Shown here: positions 48,641 through 60,424 of the stretch, piece after piece
Numbering within the stretch: the stretch's first letter is position 1
Layout of the letters: every line of letters begins with the position of its first letter
Assembly (NCBI GenBank): GCA_900660155.1
Contig: CABFPE010000537.1
Span: 24,108-88,107 of the forward strand
Direction: 5' to 3'
Source: Hofstenia miamia
Taxonomy: Eukaryota; Xenacoelomorpha; Acoela; Hofsteniidae
DNA: 64,000 bases
Position numbers and translations under genes: made by a program
The notes under the pieces: model-generated
Databases searched by the model: none
The model's input: only the letters and a program-made list of their open reading frames with translations
What the model was told of the DNA's origin: nothing

Positions 48641-50945
48641 TGTACTGTTTGGTTGATATCTTTTAATTGTATATATAGTTCAGTAATTTTAATAAATCTT
48701 ACAACAGTCCTTAATTTGTCTCACTTAATATTACAGGCGGGTTTTGAGTAAAGATCCTGATATTGAGAAGGCAGCCTTTATCAGAACATGTTGCTTACAC
48801 AAATGGAACAATATGGAATCTGAAACGTACCTGCCATGTTTCAGAAATACACTTCTCGCAATGGAAAACAATTCTCGTTCAACCAGGAGTATCCGTGTTT
48901 AGTTACAGGATTAAGGAACACATTCACAAATTGCATCAGTTACTGACTATACTGCGTATAGCATGATTAAAAGTTAACGAACATAAGTGTTCCATTTTTA
49001 GAACCAGAACAATATTTCTGGGATGAGTTATAAAGCAAGACTACCTCATGATTAAGAATGATGCAAAATATCTACTGAATATAAGCAAAAGCTCTCACAT
49101 CCACAACGATAACCAATACTTCATGGGCTTCCAAAATTACAATCAAGTTTTGATCCCAATCTAGCTAAAAAAATTGTGATTTCTTTGAGAAACCATCGAG
49201 TTTGAATGGAACATGGAGACAGTACTTTAGGGACACGTTGATATTAAATACTCCATAATATTGAAGGTCTTTATTGTGTATTGTGACAGTAACACCATTA
49301 TCATTGGCACGTTTCAATGCCAAATTATTGATAGCAAAGAATGCCCAGTTAAAAGTTGATACTAAGTGAACTGAGTCGAGGGAGTACAAAACTATAAATG
49401 CTGGCACTGGCGGAAAGTCTAAAGAAATTTATTCTGGAGACGCATTTCGTAGTGATAACCAAAAATAGTAGGCAATTGTGATTCAAATATTTCTCTGGAG
49501 AGGAAGATGGATAGAGTACTTGAATGAATATTGTTTTACCATTGATAGGCGAATCATGTGTGGGCAATGCTGATCTACACACAGCACAATGAATGAAACC
49601 GATCACAGAGAGGCACACAAAATTTGAGATGACAAGTGACAGGCATCTTCTTGACTGATGTATGTTAATTATGTAGTAACTGAGTGTTAATGTCTATTGT
49701 GTATATCCGCATGTAATTATCTTATCATGAAAAGGTGCAATATACGAAATAAATAATTGGGAAAACATCAATTAAAACAAGGCACCAGAAAATGTTTATG
49801 ATGACTAAGAAATTTTTTTATCGAAAATAGCAAAGCTAATGACCTAAGATTGCACCCCAAAACAAAATGGCCTGTTCCCTCTCTAAATTAAGAAATCTTA
49901 AAATTTAAAAATATTGACACATCTAGTGGTAAATGTAATCTTATATAATGGGAAATGGTTGTAGTAAAAACTACGTCTTTACAGGAAGCACTTGAAAGTG
50001 TTAAATGTTTTTCAATCAAAATTTAGATTTTTTAAGAATCTTCAAATTCACCGATACCTAATGTTCTCAGATTCAGGTAGTCTAAAGCCATGGGACAAAC
50101 AACTTCACTTAAGGGCTTATTTTTCTGAAGACGGGCATTCTAGTACGATTGAAGCAATCTTGAGAAAGTTATAGTTCTTGGTGTCAAAACATGGACTTCA
50201 TGCAATGTGCCCCTACTAAGGATTACATACCCCATAAATTGCGGGACAAGTGGAAGAAGAATTTCTAATTAATGTATTTATAAGTTGAAGTCTGTTGTCT
50301 GTCATGAATGTGTGCAAAAAATTAAGCATATCTATCTGTGCATTAGATGTGCAGCAGTGTGATCCGACATTCCATCATAAATCGGACAATATATACTATT
50401 TATTTTTTAATTACAATATTAAAAGATTAATGGGAAGGTACATTGTGCAAAAATGTGAACAAAATTAGAATAATTTTGAAAATTTATATTTTTATGAAGG
50501 AATTTTTTAAATTTTTTTTTAGAACGAAAACTAAATAGGTATAAAACTCATTTCAATGTGAAAAAAATTTGTGGGAATACTGATTCTAAGATATGTAAAA
50601 AGACAAGAAAATAATACCAATTTCAGCCTCAATTTGTAAAAAATAATGACCACCCAGGTTACTAAAAAAATTTTCTGGTTCTTGTAAGAAAGTGTATCTT
50701 TTGGAAATTCAAAAAGCCACTATAGTTGTGATGACAACAGTGTCTGGGAAGCATGAACATAATAATTTATTGAGTTTAACAACAGCATAGACTATATTAG
50801 TGGATCCAACTCTCAGCTCATAAACTATAAATTTTAAGTCAATTGTTAAATTTGAAAACTAGTAAATTTTTAAAACATAGCTTGTGCAGCTGCCTTATAC
50901 TATGTAATATTAAGGCATTTTAGCAAGTGAACATTTGGCTTTGAC
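48641..50945. other. Non-coding, upstream region of the 607-residue gene
   Basis: No coding region recognised; small frames at 48763-48966 and on the minus strand at 49165-49618 have no known domain. The promoter of the gene at 50946 should lie at the right end, but no clear TATA element can be chosen in such AT-rich DNA. Confidence 0.35.
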
Positions 50946-52769
50946 ATGTTATGCCTAATTCCATGGCTTGCATTTATGGTTAATTGTTGTAGTTCATATC
51001 AAATCAGTAGACGTATAAATTCACAGATGAATAGCAATGTTCATTTTCAGAATTATGCCAACTGCGCTAGTTCTTCAGCCCATCTGACTTCGAAAACCCT
51101 TCCTTGCAATTTTGAGACACATCAAAGATTTTACAGAAAAATCATTGGCCCAAACCGCGAAATTATCGAAAAAATTCAGTTTGCAATAACAGAGGTCAAA
51201 AGAATAAATCAAACTGCGTTCAATATCTCCTTTTTGCGACCGGCAATTTCTGATGTAATATTCGAGTACAATATCACCAATGCAGGAGAAAATGAAACGA
51301 AGACTGAAAATATTACACACCAACCAAATTTTCATGATTATAAATTGGACAATGAAATTATCATTGAGGTAAATTCTGATGATAAAAAGTCATTTTATCT
51401 TGTAGTAAGCGGAGTTCAGAGTATAGACAGTCAAAGCGATACATTTGAAACATGTGGAACAAATCCAAATTCTTTGATAATAAAGAAATTGCAAAGTTTT
51501 GAAAATACCTTGCATTTTAAGGCAGTCGTACATCATTTTTCATATTTCGTCCAAGTACGAACGCCGTTTAGCTCAAATGATTTTACAGTAACAAATCAAC
51601 AGTCAGAATATTCTTTTCAAATGCCTTCAAATTCGAATAAGCCAGGATTATTCCAAATTCAGTACAATCACAGCATAATATGCGATGTTGGAGAACCAAG
51701 GGGATGGCTTATACCTGATACAAAATATAAAAATGTTTTTTTTAACAAGTTTGTTTCACAGTTTGGTAAACAAAATGAAAAAACACTATACTTAGTAAAC
51801 GCAATAAACTGTGAGTTATTACTATTTGTTACCTGGTTTTCAAACTTAGATAAGGTGTGTTACTCGTACATTGAAAGGAACATCTTCATCATAGGAGGGA
51901 TTCTCAATGGAACAGAATTCATTCTCCCCCTAACTAACCAAAACTCATTTCTAAAGCAACCAAAATGTGTACATCAAGCTTATGTTTTCAAAAATAAAAT
52001 TTTCTGTTTCGATCAAGATTCTATTATGCAAATATCAAAAACGGGCCAAGCCATTGAAATCTACAGAAAGCTCCTATTTTCTATAGAAAGTGTAACATTG
52101 GACATATATATTTCAGCCGCCGTAGTAAATTGCGAGTCAGTCCCAATTCTATATATTTGTGGACATACCAATGTAACGTTACTTCAAGAATTAAGGAGAG
52201 AATTCTTACATTTCCATTTTGTTCAGAACGCCAAATCATTTATTTTGTTGAGAGTCTTCTTAGATCAATCCACGTGTGCAAATGCATCAAAATTTTCAAT
52301 AATTGCAGATGTCATTGATGACAATATTACTGAATATCACCCACCTATAATTTGTGATGAAATCCATCACTCCCGGAAAAATGCATTATTCTGTACAGTG
52401 GCCGGAAATTATATAAAATTACAAGATATGAATTCTGAGTTCTTCTACGAGTACGTTTCATTGGAAATTCGCAAAGAAAACAAAGCTAATGTTCCAAATA
52501 GACTAATGAAGCTGCCTTTTTTTCTTCGCGGTTATTTTGATCTTGATGACATAGTTGATATTATAAACGTGAGCAATCGTACAAAATATTTTTTAATAAC
52601 TTTTCATTTTTCAAGTAGTATGAGTAACAATCATTGGGCATTACCCCAGCAATTTCTCTGTGATGATATTGATACAGAATATGCAGTTGTTGACGTCAAT
52701 GGGGATTCTTACGATGATTTAGTTTGCACCAATGACAATGATATCATTATTTTTAACAACCTATTTTAG
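50946..52769 (+). CDS. Secreted, glycosylated FG-GAP-like protein, 607 residues, single exon
   Basis: The N-terminus MLCLIPWLAFMVNCCSS looks like a cleavable signal peptide, which supports this start. No transmembrane helix follows, so the product is probably secreted. About a dozen N-glycosylation sequons (e.g. NQT, NIS, NET, NGT, NVT, NAS, NVS) and many scattered Cys support an extracellular fate. The last 80 residues hold two FG-GAP/VCBS-like calcium loops: YFDLDDIVDIINVSN (about 532-546) and VDVNGDSYDDLVCTND (about 585-600). The second has the D-x-N-x-D-x-x-D pattern used in integrin-alpha-type propeller blades. The central part may form further beta-propeller blades whose loops have diverged. 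I do not recognise the family, and the function is unknown. The intact 1.8-kb frame amid decayed DNA indicates selection. A broken paralogue lies at 11080-11928, so this is a multi-copy family. The frame has no intron, so a retrocopy origin is possible. Confidence 0.85.
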   Translation: MLCLIPWLAFMVNCCSSYQISRRINSQMNSNVHFQNYANCASSSAHLTSKTLPCNFETHQRFYRKIIGPNREIIEKIQFAITEVKRINQTAFNISFLRPAISDVIFEYNITNAGENETKTENITHQPNFHDYKLDNEIIIEVNSDDKKSFYLVVSGVQSIDSQSDTFETCGTNPNSLIIKKLQSFENTLHFKAVVHHFSYFVQVRTPFSSNDFTVTNQQSEYSFQMPSNSNKPGLFQIQYNHSIICDVGEPRGWLIPDTKYKNVFFNKFVSQFGKQNEKTLYLVNAINCELLLFVTWFSNLDKVCYSYIERNIFIIGGILNGTEFILPLTNQNSFLKQPKCVHQAYVFKNKIFCFDQDSIMQISKTGQAIEIYRKLLFSIESVTLDIYISAAVVNCESVPILYICGHTNVTLLQELRREFLHFHFVQNAKSFILLRVFLDQSTCANASKFSIIADVIDDNITEYHPPIICDEIHHSRKNALFCTVAGNYIKLQDMNSEFFYEYVSLEIRKENKANVPNRLMKLPFFLRGYFDLDDIVDIINVSNRTKYFLITFHFSSSMSNNHWALPQQFLCDDIDTEYAVVDVNGDSYDDLVCTNDNDIIIFNNLF

Positions 52770-53110
52770 AATTCAATAATTAACAGATTTTTTAAATAGA
52801 ATCAGTGAACTCATTTTATAGATGCATCTTCACATTTAAAATGTGACATAATATATGGTTCCACATTCAATGTTATGAAAAAATATGTACATTACACGAA
52901 TATTTCCATCTGCAAAAACATTTTGTCGCGCGATGGCGTACGAAAATCGATTCTGAGTGCTATCTTAATACGTGCCATAAAATATTTGCGCTAAATGGGC
53001 TTACATTTTTATGTCGTTTGTTTAGGAATTCTTAAGCGTTAATGCTGGCTTTCTAAGTGCCACATGAGACTGTAAATCGTAAAAAAATACTATGCAGTAG
53101 ATTTTTGCGA

Positions 53111-53311
53111 CTATTTGCAGAGCAGAAACAGCAATCTATGATCAAGATTAGATAATTTCGATGGTCTTGCTGACCAAGAACGATCAGTAAGTGTACCGAA
53201 AGCTCGATACTTCTTCATTATAATTAAAACTGCATTGGGAGAACTACTATAGTTCATAGCAACACCATTTTTTTCAAGATAACATGCATGTACGTTTTTG
53301 AAGTACTTCAT
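53111..53311 (-). mobile_element. Tc1/mariner helix-turn-helix remnant
   Basis: The minus-strand frame reads KYFKNVHACYLEKNGV at its start, and later VLIIMKKYRAFGTLTDRSW and ARPSKLSNLDHRLL. This matches the paired HTH of Tc1-type transposases (KKY/F-x-x-x-GTxxxRxxxGRPxKLSxxDxRxL) with GRP changed to ARP. The catalytic domain was not recognised downstream. It is separate from the mariner fragment at 53.5-54 kb, whose C-terminus lies on its upstream side. Confidence 0.6.
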
Positions 53312-53524
53312 AGCTATTACTAAGTGCTATATTCTTGGCATTATAGACAGTTGAGTGAAATTTTTGATGTGATGTGATAAAGGACATGGATCAATTGGAA
53401 ATAAACATCAATTAATATCTTACTTAAATACTAGGTCAGTAAATATATAAGTTTCTTTTTCAAATATCGGAGTACTTTAAAAACATATTGAAAGCAAAGT
53501 AGATAGAATAACAAACTGAGTATA

Positions 53525-54000
53525 TTTACTATTTATGATAAGTCTCTTGATCATCAACACATTTTTGCCAACATTTGCAAGCCTTGTTATTAAATGCTGA
53601 ACAGCATCTACTTCCAGATTTTTTATGCTGGTCCTCTATACGGCATTGATCTCACGTTCTCATGCAATGGCAGCAAGCGGTACATATCACAGGGACTGAA
53701 ATTGGGCGAGTAAGATGGTTGGATCATCACTTCTCAATTCCATTTTGCTAACACTTGCACTTGAAATAAGGTTGGACGTTGTAATGAAGAAGAATCACAC
53801 CTGCAACAAGAAGATATGTTTGCTATCTTCGCATGTCAGAACACACTTTCCACTGAAGAATCATCTAATGCAAGTCACCATTCAATCTAGCTCTTTTTGG
53901 AACAGGTCAATCAAGTATTACAATATAGTAATTGAAAAAAAACACATTGTGCAACTTCAAGCCATGTCTAACTGCCATTGTTTTAGAGAGTCACAACCAC
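53525..54000 (-). mobile_element. Mariner transposase remnant (catalytic and C-terminal parts)
   Basis: Minus-strand reading from about 53815 gives VILLHYNVQPY (the mariner LLHDNARPH box, with the catalytic Asp changed), then YSPNFSPCDMYRLL (HPPYSPDLAPCDxxLF) near 53710. Near 53580-53545, CKCWQKCVDDQETY matches the C-terminal RWxKCVxxxGxYF motif. Several frame changes intervene, and the HTH half is not seen. Clearly inactive. Confidence 0.65.
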
Positions 54001-54112
54001 TTTCTTACTGTTTGGATTAAAGGATCCCAATACAGACATGAATGTCTATTGGATGAGTTCCCAATGCCGCAGTGTATTTTATAATGATACGAGCATCATA
54101 TCGATGCAAAGG

Positions 54113-54581
54113 GCGGATTTGATTGCGCAAAAAAATTGCTTGAAAAGTTGTGTAAAAAAGAACTGAATGAAAGCAATGTTTTAGTCCTTATCTAAATCAC
54201 CATACCACATAAAAATTAAATAGTTTTTTAGATCTCTACACTATCGCACGCTTTGCTGAAAAATAGAAAATATTGTAATACACGTTCAAAATCACATGAA
54301 ACCAATGCGGGTTTTTTGTTGAGTTCTCATACTTGCCTAGTAATCACACTTAATGCATAATCAATTTCTCCAGGTGCGGATTTACGCAAAAATTGCTGCA
54401 ATTTTGCGTAAATAATTGAAATAAATTGCCTCCTTTCTACTTGTGATTACGTTGATGCCCTACGAGAGTCCCTGAAAGTGCGTCAGAGTTTCACCTTTTG
54501 TTTAAACAAGTTTTGCTACGAAATACGGAGACATTTTACGTAAAATTCTGCGTGAAAAGTTACGAATCCAATCAAATCCGC
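54113..54581. mobile_element. Foldback-type MITE
   Basis: Ends GCGGATTTGATTG (54113) and CAATCAAATCCGC (to 54581) are perfect inverted repeats of 13 bp and stay similar further in. An internal hairpin at 54381-54412 (TTTACGCAAAAATTG and its near-complement) repeats the GCGGATTTACGCA theme of the ends. No clear target-site duplication. Non-coding. Confidence 0.55.
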
Positions 54582-54720
54582 AATCTGATCTATTGTAGTC
54601 GAAAACCGACATATAATAAAAGTAATTGCAGACAATCGAATATCAACTTAATTTTAAGCGTCACATGTAAACAATAATCATTTTAAGATAACTGCAATTC
54701 AGCAGTTTACCATTGTATTT

Positions 54721-54742
54721 TATATATATATATATATATATA
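54721..54742. repeat. (TA)n microsatellite
   Basis: About eleven TA units. Confidence 0.9.
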
Positions 54743-55039
54743 TGTACGAAAAATAATAGGCTGTGATTGGCGAGGCATGCATGCATATTTATTGACTGGC
54801 CTTATAGTTTGCTATGAGAAACGTGAATTGACTAAATCACCTACTTAATTGTTGTCCAAAAACTTTACGCTGTTCAAAATTGCAGGTATATCAATTTCTC
54901 AGAAGTCATAGGCGCAGATAATATCTAGACTTTTTGGAAATGAATTGATTAATATTACACATAGTATTCTATTGATTCAAAATTGAAAACATAAGAGTTT
55001 TATAAATCATTTCCCAAAGCTTTTTTCCAATAGTATTAT

Positions 55040-56260
55040 GTATACACTAATGGGCAAAAATTTGGGTAAATTTGAACATTTATTTTGTGCGTCTCCTGTA
55101 TATTTTTTATTATGGTCAATTCTAAATTCTCTTGTGAGTTTTTCTTTGGATTATGAGTAAATTCTATTAAACAAACGTTATTGCATGATCTTTACTCAAA
55201 CTGTACAGATAGGGAAATTGCTTTTTGATAGGTGCTATAAACAACTTTATTGGAACAGTTTAGAATGTTGTTGCCTTGGTGATTTACTTTCACGATGTTT
55301 GGAATATATGTGCCTGTTAATGTGAATGGCAAGTTATTGGCAGCTATCAAGCTGAAATGAAAATGCGGCAGGCAGCAAGACGGTATAGCGTCAAACACGG
55401 TTGAGTTTCAAGACTTGATGATGTTACTGGCAGCTTTCGTTCTGGGCGTCCCCGACGTACTACAGCAAGGTATGACAAACGATTGGTGCTACTTGCCTAG
55501 CAAAATCGCTTCTTCTCAAGCTGAAAACTCAGGGATGAGTGGGGAAAAAATCGTGCCCTTCAGGTCAGTCACTGTACAACAAACAGACCTCTTGTCTCTG
55601 CAGTCTCTGCGCCGAAAGCCGTCTCTGAACAAGAGGCACAAGACAGACAGGTTGACATGTACGACATATCGTAGTATGTGGAATATCCGTACATGGAGGA
55701 GAGTGTTCTAGACAGATGCAAGAAAATTCAACCTTTTATGTGCTTTTGGCAGGTTGCGGGTGCGTCGTGCTTTTAATCAGAATGAGGATTGTGTCTTACG
55801 ACGTGCTCATTGCACACAATCGATGGACGTCTCACAGGTACTTTATAGTAATGAAGTTATTCTTCGCTAGATTGTGCCGCACGTAAATGCAAATCCAGAC
55901 CAAAATCTCATCCTTGTACAAGAAAATACACCATGATTCAGGGCTAGAGTTGAACAGGAAGCCCTCAAACAGCCTTATGTGCCATGAATGGCCTGGTCTG
56001 CATACGCCAAAGATTTAAATATCATTGAGCATGCTTGGGATATGATTGGTAAAGCACTAAAGACCCTTCAACCCCAAGTCCAAAACATCAGGGAACTTCG
56101 ACAGGCATTCTGGAAGAATGAGACCGCATTTCAGTGGAAGAACTCCAAAACTTTGTTGGAAGTTGCCGAAGAAGTTGTGAGGCATTTGGGGACAACAGAA
56201 GAGGACACATTTAATATTGAAGTACAATTTCTGGCTCTATACATTTACTAAGCTCTGTTT
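55040..56260 (+). mobile_element. Tc1-type transposon remnant
   Basis: Plus strand. Near 55365-55485 the translation gives MRQAARRYSVKHG, then VSRLDDVTGSFRSGRPRRTT and ARYDKRLVLLA, the second HTH and GRPRxTT signature of Tc1 transposases. Near 55790-55990 come the remains of the DDE domain, and the frame 55988-56251 begins with AYAKDLNIIEHAWDMIGKAL, the WPxxSPDLNPIExxWDxxGR block containing the last acidic catalytic position (Glu). Stop codons and frame shifts are scattered through the middle. The segment ACTAATGGGCAAAAATTTGG at 55049 is like a Tc1 terminal repeat, but no matching right end was found. Confidence 0.75.
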
Positions 56261-57072
56261 TTTGTTTGACTTCCATTCATGGATATATCTTTAGTATTGT
56301 TCGTCTTGTATTGATTTCCTGTACTTGCAATTATTTCGTTGCTTTTTAAAATTGCGATATTAAATTATTTTGCATATATCAAATGGGTTTTTATTAACTG
56401 AACATGATGTCTCTCATAAAAGCAAGCTCGGTCAGTTTCTATTTTGAGTATTTTTGGCTAGGCTCGGCTTGCCACATAGCACCATTCAATGAGGTTCGTT
56501 TTAGCTTGATATTTTTTTTTAAAATATTGGGCCGTCAGAATTACATAGCTCTTCCTATTACTTAAAAAATTGAATTAAATTAATCCTAACCCTAAACAAA
56601 GCGCTAAGGAAAGCAATTCAAAGACGTGGATTTAATTGAGCATTCTTGCCTACCTTCCAAAGCAACACTTGGTTGATGAATTAATTAAATTCAAAAAACA
56701 TTATTCTAATGTAATCCAGTCCGGTGGTGACTAGATGGCTGTCTGGTGTATATTTGATTGATTTAATGCTAGCTGTGTCATATTTTTCTCAATACTTTCC
56801 GGCCATGTTAATATAATGCATATTTCTTTGAATGTATAAATTTCAGATTTGCTATGTCTAAACAAACTCTTAAACCATACGTTGATTAAAACTATAAAGA
56901 GTTCATAGACATTTTCATTCCTCACACTTCAACAAGCAGATGAAGTAGTCACTTTCCGCGTCAAGGTCTTTGAAAACAAATCTACAAGTAATATATTTTT
57001 CCACAAAATAGTTTAACTTGAAAATATTGCTATCTCTATATTCAGATTGATCTATTTGATCGCATTAAGAAG

Positions 57073-57359
57073 ATCTCAAATACATTGAAAGCATATTCTA
57101 AGAATTATTTTTTCAAAGATTGCAGCATTCCTAATCGTTCTTTTCATTTGATAGGCTATTGACCTTGTTGCAAAGAAAGGAATTCATATTATTTTAACAT
57201 AATTANNNNNNNNNNNNNNNNNNNNNATCTCAAATACATTGAAAGCATATTCTAAGAATTATTTTTTCAAAGATTGCAGCATTCCTAATCGTTCTTTTCA
57301 TTTGATAGGCTATTGACCTTGTTGCAAAGAAAGGAATTCATATTATTTTAACATAATTA
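57073..57359 (+). repeat. 133-bp exact duplication across a 21-N gap
   Basis: 57073-57205 is repeated exactly at 57227-57359, with 21 N between (57206-57226). The two contig ends evidently overlap and the gap is artificial. Confidence 0.9.
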
Positions 57360-57419
57360 TTATTTATTTGTGAACTCTTTTGTAATAACAAAAAAATTAT
57401 ACATATGTATTTGTATATA

Positions 57420-57450
57420 TATTGTATATATATATATATATATATATATT
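57420..57450. repeat. (TA)n microsatellite
   Basis: Uninterrupted TA units. Confidence 0.85.
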
Positions 57451-58565
57451 AGAGTGTGCCAAAAAAACCAAATGTTCTACAATTCATCTGCAGCTAGGTG
57501 AAGCTTTTACTCTTTATATAAAAAGTCTATGAATCAACTTTTATATCATAATTATACAAATTTATGCAGAATATTAAAAGAAAGTATTGAAATCAATAAA
57601 ATATTGAGTAAAATACAACTTATTAACAGTTTTCTGCTACATCATTAATGCAGAGCATATTTTGAAAATAGTGTCTTCAAATGATTTGTGCCAGTTGTTT
57701 GGTTGGGTTTGAACCTAGTGGCAATGAATAGTAGTTGATGTAGTTAATACTGGCATCCATTTTACATGTATTAGGCTTGCCTATATGAAGCTTAAGCTTT
57801 TTGCAAGAACATTGTATTTCTTTCTAATAAATTCCTTAAATGTACATTTAATTTTCGAAATGAGGTCTTGATAAAACCAGAGTATAACAGAGAAGATAAG
57901 GGAGGCTCTTTAGATACAAGAATTTCAACTTACTTGAGTTCAATCGCTCATAGTTTTATCTTATATGGATGTGAATAAACACCATTGTTTCAAATAAACT
58001 TTTGTAAAGATACATGTATACCCACTATTATCATTTTCAGCTTTGTAATATGTTAGATTTGTTTGACCTCGATACATGGACACTACTTAGTGGTAAGGTG
58101 ATTTGCTTCGTGTTGATTTGCATCTAGTTGAATCATTCTTTCAGATTTTGAGTGGTTTCAGGTCGCAAGTTAACTCAAATAAAATGCTCTTGTGTAAGAT
58201 CATGTCTATCAATATCATTAATGCAATTAAGTTATCTATAGTTTTCTCGAAACAATAAATTCTAGCAGGTATGTATGCTTGATTTAAAATTCGTATTATA
58301 TACAAATAACCTTAAAACCTATCAACGCTGATGTTATTAAATTTAAAGAATGCCTATTAACTATTAACAGAATAAAAGAGTAAATTGAACACCTCACCTG
58401 TGCTAATAATGTTTTCCCACAACGTTTATGAATAAATGTAAAGTTACATTTTTTATGTTAAAAATAAAAAAGCAATCCATTTTAGTTTTCTACTCCGGGG
58501 GAAGGGACTACTACTGCACTATCGATCCATTCTAACAATTAGCTGCGATCATTCTCTAGACATAA

Positions 58566-58591
58566 CATATATATATATATATATATATAAT
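58566..58591. repeat. (TA)n microsatellite
   Basis: About twelve TA units. It creates the repeated Ile-Tyr tail of the minus-strand frame here. Confidence 0.85.
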
Positions 58592-58770
58592 TTTTTGTTA
58601 TTAGTTAAAGATTTTACAAATGAATAATTATTATGGTGATTAATTGATATACTTGTTGAAGTGCGGGGAATGAAAATGCCTATGAATTCCTTATAGTTTG
58701 AATCAACTTCACGGTTTAAGCGTTTGTTGTGGCATAACAAATCTGTCATTTCTAAATACAAAGAAATATC

Positions 58771-58791
58771 TACTACTACTACTACTACTAC
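58771..58791 (+). repeat. (CTA)n microsatellite
   Basis: Seven CTA units, flanked on both sides by a short inverted pair (AGAAATATCTAC / GTAGATATTTCT), giving a small hairpin with the triplets in its loop. Confidence 0.9.
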
Positions 58792-58929
58792 GTAGATATT
58801 TCTAATTCTTTAAATTAATTTTGCATATTACTTTCAATTATAAGTTTAAATTGATATCAATTTCAAATTAAACTTAGGAACTAATTAACCTAGTTGCAGA
58901 TTTATTCATGTCCTTGAAACGCTAAAAAC

Positions 58930-59117
58930 CAGGGGCGTACGCAGGATTTTCTGACGGGGGACATCATCATCATTACCCAATGCAGAGCGAAGCCCTATAA
59001 AATGCATTTCATGATTCTAGATTTTAAATTTTTTAATTTTTTTATTTATCCAGTCAAAATCAAATTTGGAAACCTGAAGGCGGACATTCCACCATTCCCC
59101 CCCTGCGTACGCCACTG
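58930..59117. mobile_element. hAT-type MITE, 188 bp
   Basis: Starts CAGGGGCGTACGCAGGATTT and ends CCCCCTGCGTACGCCACTG. The ends are inverted over 15 bp with one mismatch and have the CAGTGGCG-type sequence typical of hAT MITEs. A G-run with GACATC follows the left end. Flanks (GCTAAAAAC and CGGCTGGA) show no target duplication. Relatives in this window are at 17.8 kb (diverged) and 37.2 kb (right half only). Confidence 0.75.
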
Positions 59118-59311
59118 CGGCTGGATATACCCTTTCCAGAACTAACAGAATGTCAGTAGTAAGTATTTGACTAATTCATAGGTGAACTCATGTATGATAT
59201 TGCATTGCCTAATCCATTAAAACCTCTAAGAAATCAATATATTACAGCCAATGAAGTCAGTGCAATAATTCACTATGATTTTTAACTATGCATTTATTAA
59301 ATTCAAATTAT

Positions 59312-59560
59312 AGCTGGTCGCCAAATATGTGAAAGAAATTTCTTAATAATATAGTAAGGTAAATTAGTGAAACCTGAGCATTTATTAAAGTCTAAATTTT
59401 GTACAATAGTTCCTAATTATTTCAAGGTAGATAAACTAAATTGAAACGTTGAAGTTACAATTTGTTTGCCTAGTTCTGATAGAGGAGATTTAGAAAAATT
59501 GAAGTTACGAAAATCTTTAAATATCTGATTTAAAATTTTTAGTATCTGATTTAAATTTAG
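59312..59560 (-). mobile_element. LINE remnant, second copy of the 0.8-2.2 kb family
   Basis: The minus strand encodes VQNLDFNKCSGFTNLPYYII then KKFL, aligned without gaps to VQNLDVNKSSGSTQLPYFII of the copy at 1.2 kb. DNA identity is about 75-80% over roughly 220 bp. Confidence 0.75.
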
Positions 59561-60420
59561 TATTTTTAGTATTATTTATTTGTTTAATGTGAAACAAGAA
59601 ACTCCTGTTGAAGCATCTTGTGTAATAAGAACAATCAGGCGTTAAAACAATGAGAATTAGTCCGTCTAGGTTTTATCGAAAATACAACGGTTTTCCATTT
59701 CTATCCTTTTACTTTCATTTATCAATTAAGCGAGCTAGGTGAGTTAATTCATTCTGGTGTTATTAATTATAAATTTTAATAAATAATGTAGCATATAAAG
59801 TTTGCCAATTAATTTATATAGTGTAAATTATGCAGAGACGCCGGAAGCAATTCAATATTGGGGGAGGGGCCAATGACTCTATATAACTATGTACATTTGT
59901 TATTTTTTGGATCTTAGGCCGACTCATTTATTTGATGTTTTTTGTGAAATGTAGATGTGATCTAACTGCGCATAGAATAGAACACTATTAATTAGAAATA
60001 AAGGCTTATATTTATTAAATTCTGAATGGTTTTTCTCATTAACAATCTTTTTAAAGTAAAAATCAATAGTGTTAGTTCCTGTCCAGGAAACTTGACATAA
60101 TCAAGGGGTGGGCATGGGTTGAGTATGACAACATTACAAATAATAGTAATGCGAAAATGTAGTTGCTTGTAAACCAAGTTCTTTTACGACGTTTTTACAT
60201 TAGTGTATTATCATTATCAAATAATGCCGCTTAATTACAATACTCATTAATATTTAAATTCCTTTAAATTAACATGAATTGTTTTTAAAATTATATAAAT
60301 ATTAACAATATTAAATATACTTATTAAAATAATCAGTGTTATTTTAAAGACACATATTTTGGAGAGTTGGCAAGCGTCATTTCGATTTCTTCTTTTTTGC
60401 AAAAGGCTGTGAAAAGGCTC
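59561..60420. other. Non-coding
   Basis: AT-rich, no gene recognised. A patch at 59834-59875 (GACGCCGGAAGCAATTCAAT then GGGGGAGGGGCC) resembles the end of another G-run MITE, without a partner end. Confidence 0.3.
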
Positions 60421-60424
60421 TTGT

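Larger units (their letters stand above)
56826..58765. repeat. Inverted pair of a 120-bp repeat, 1.7 kb apart
   Basis: The plus strand at about 56826-56940 matches the minus strand of 58640-58765: AACTATAAAGAGTTCATAGA versus AACTATAAGGAATTCATAGG, followed in both by CATTTTCATTCC and CACTTCAACAAG. Identity is about 80-85%. Either two opposite insertions of one element, or the ends of a larger one. The 58.5-58.8 kb copy holds a 70-codon minus frame (NYKEFIGIFIPRTSTS) that may be a decayed element protein. Confidence 0.65.

Noticed and set aside
56575-56600. Telomere-like CCTAACCCTAA
   Set aside because: Only about two units, with no array on either side.
57690-57760. tRNA-like TTTGAACC box
   Set aside because: No matching A-box, cloverleaf arms or anticodon stem could be built around it on either strand.
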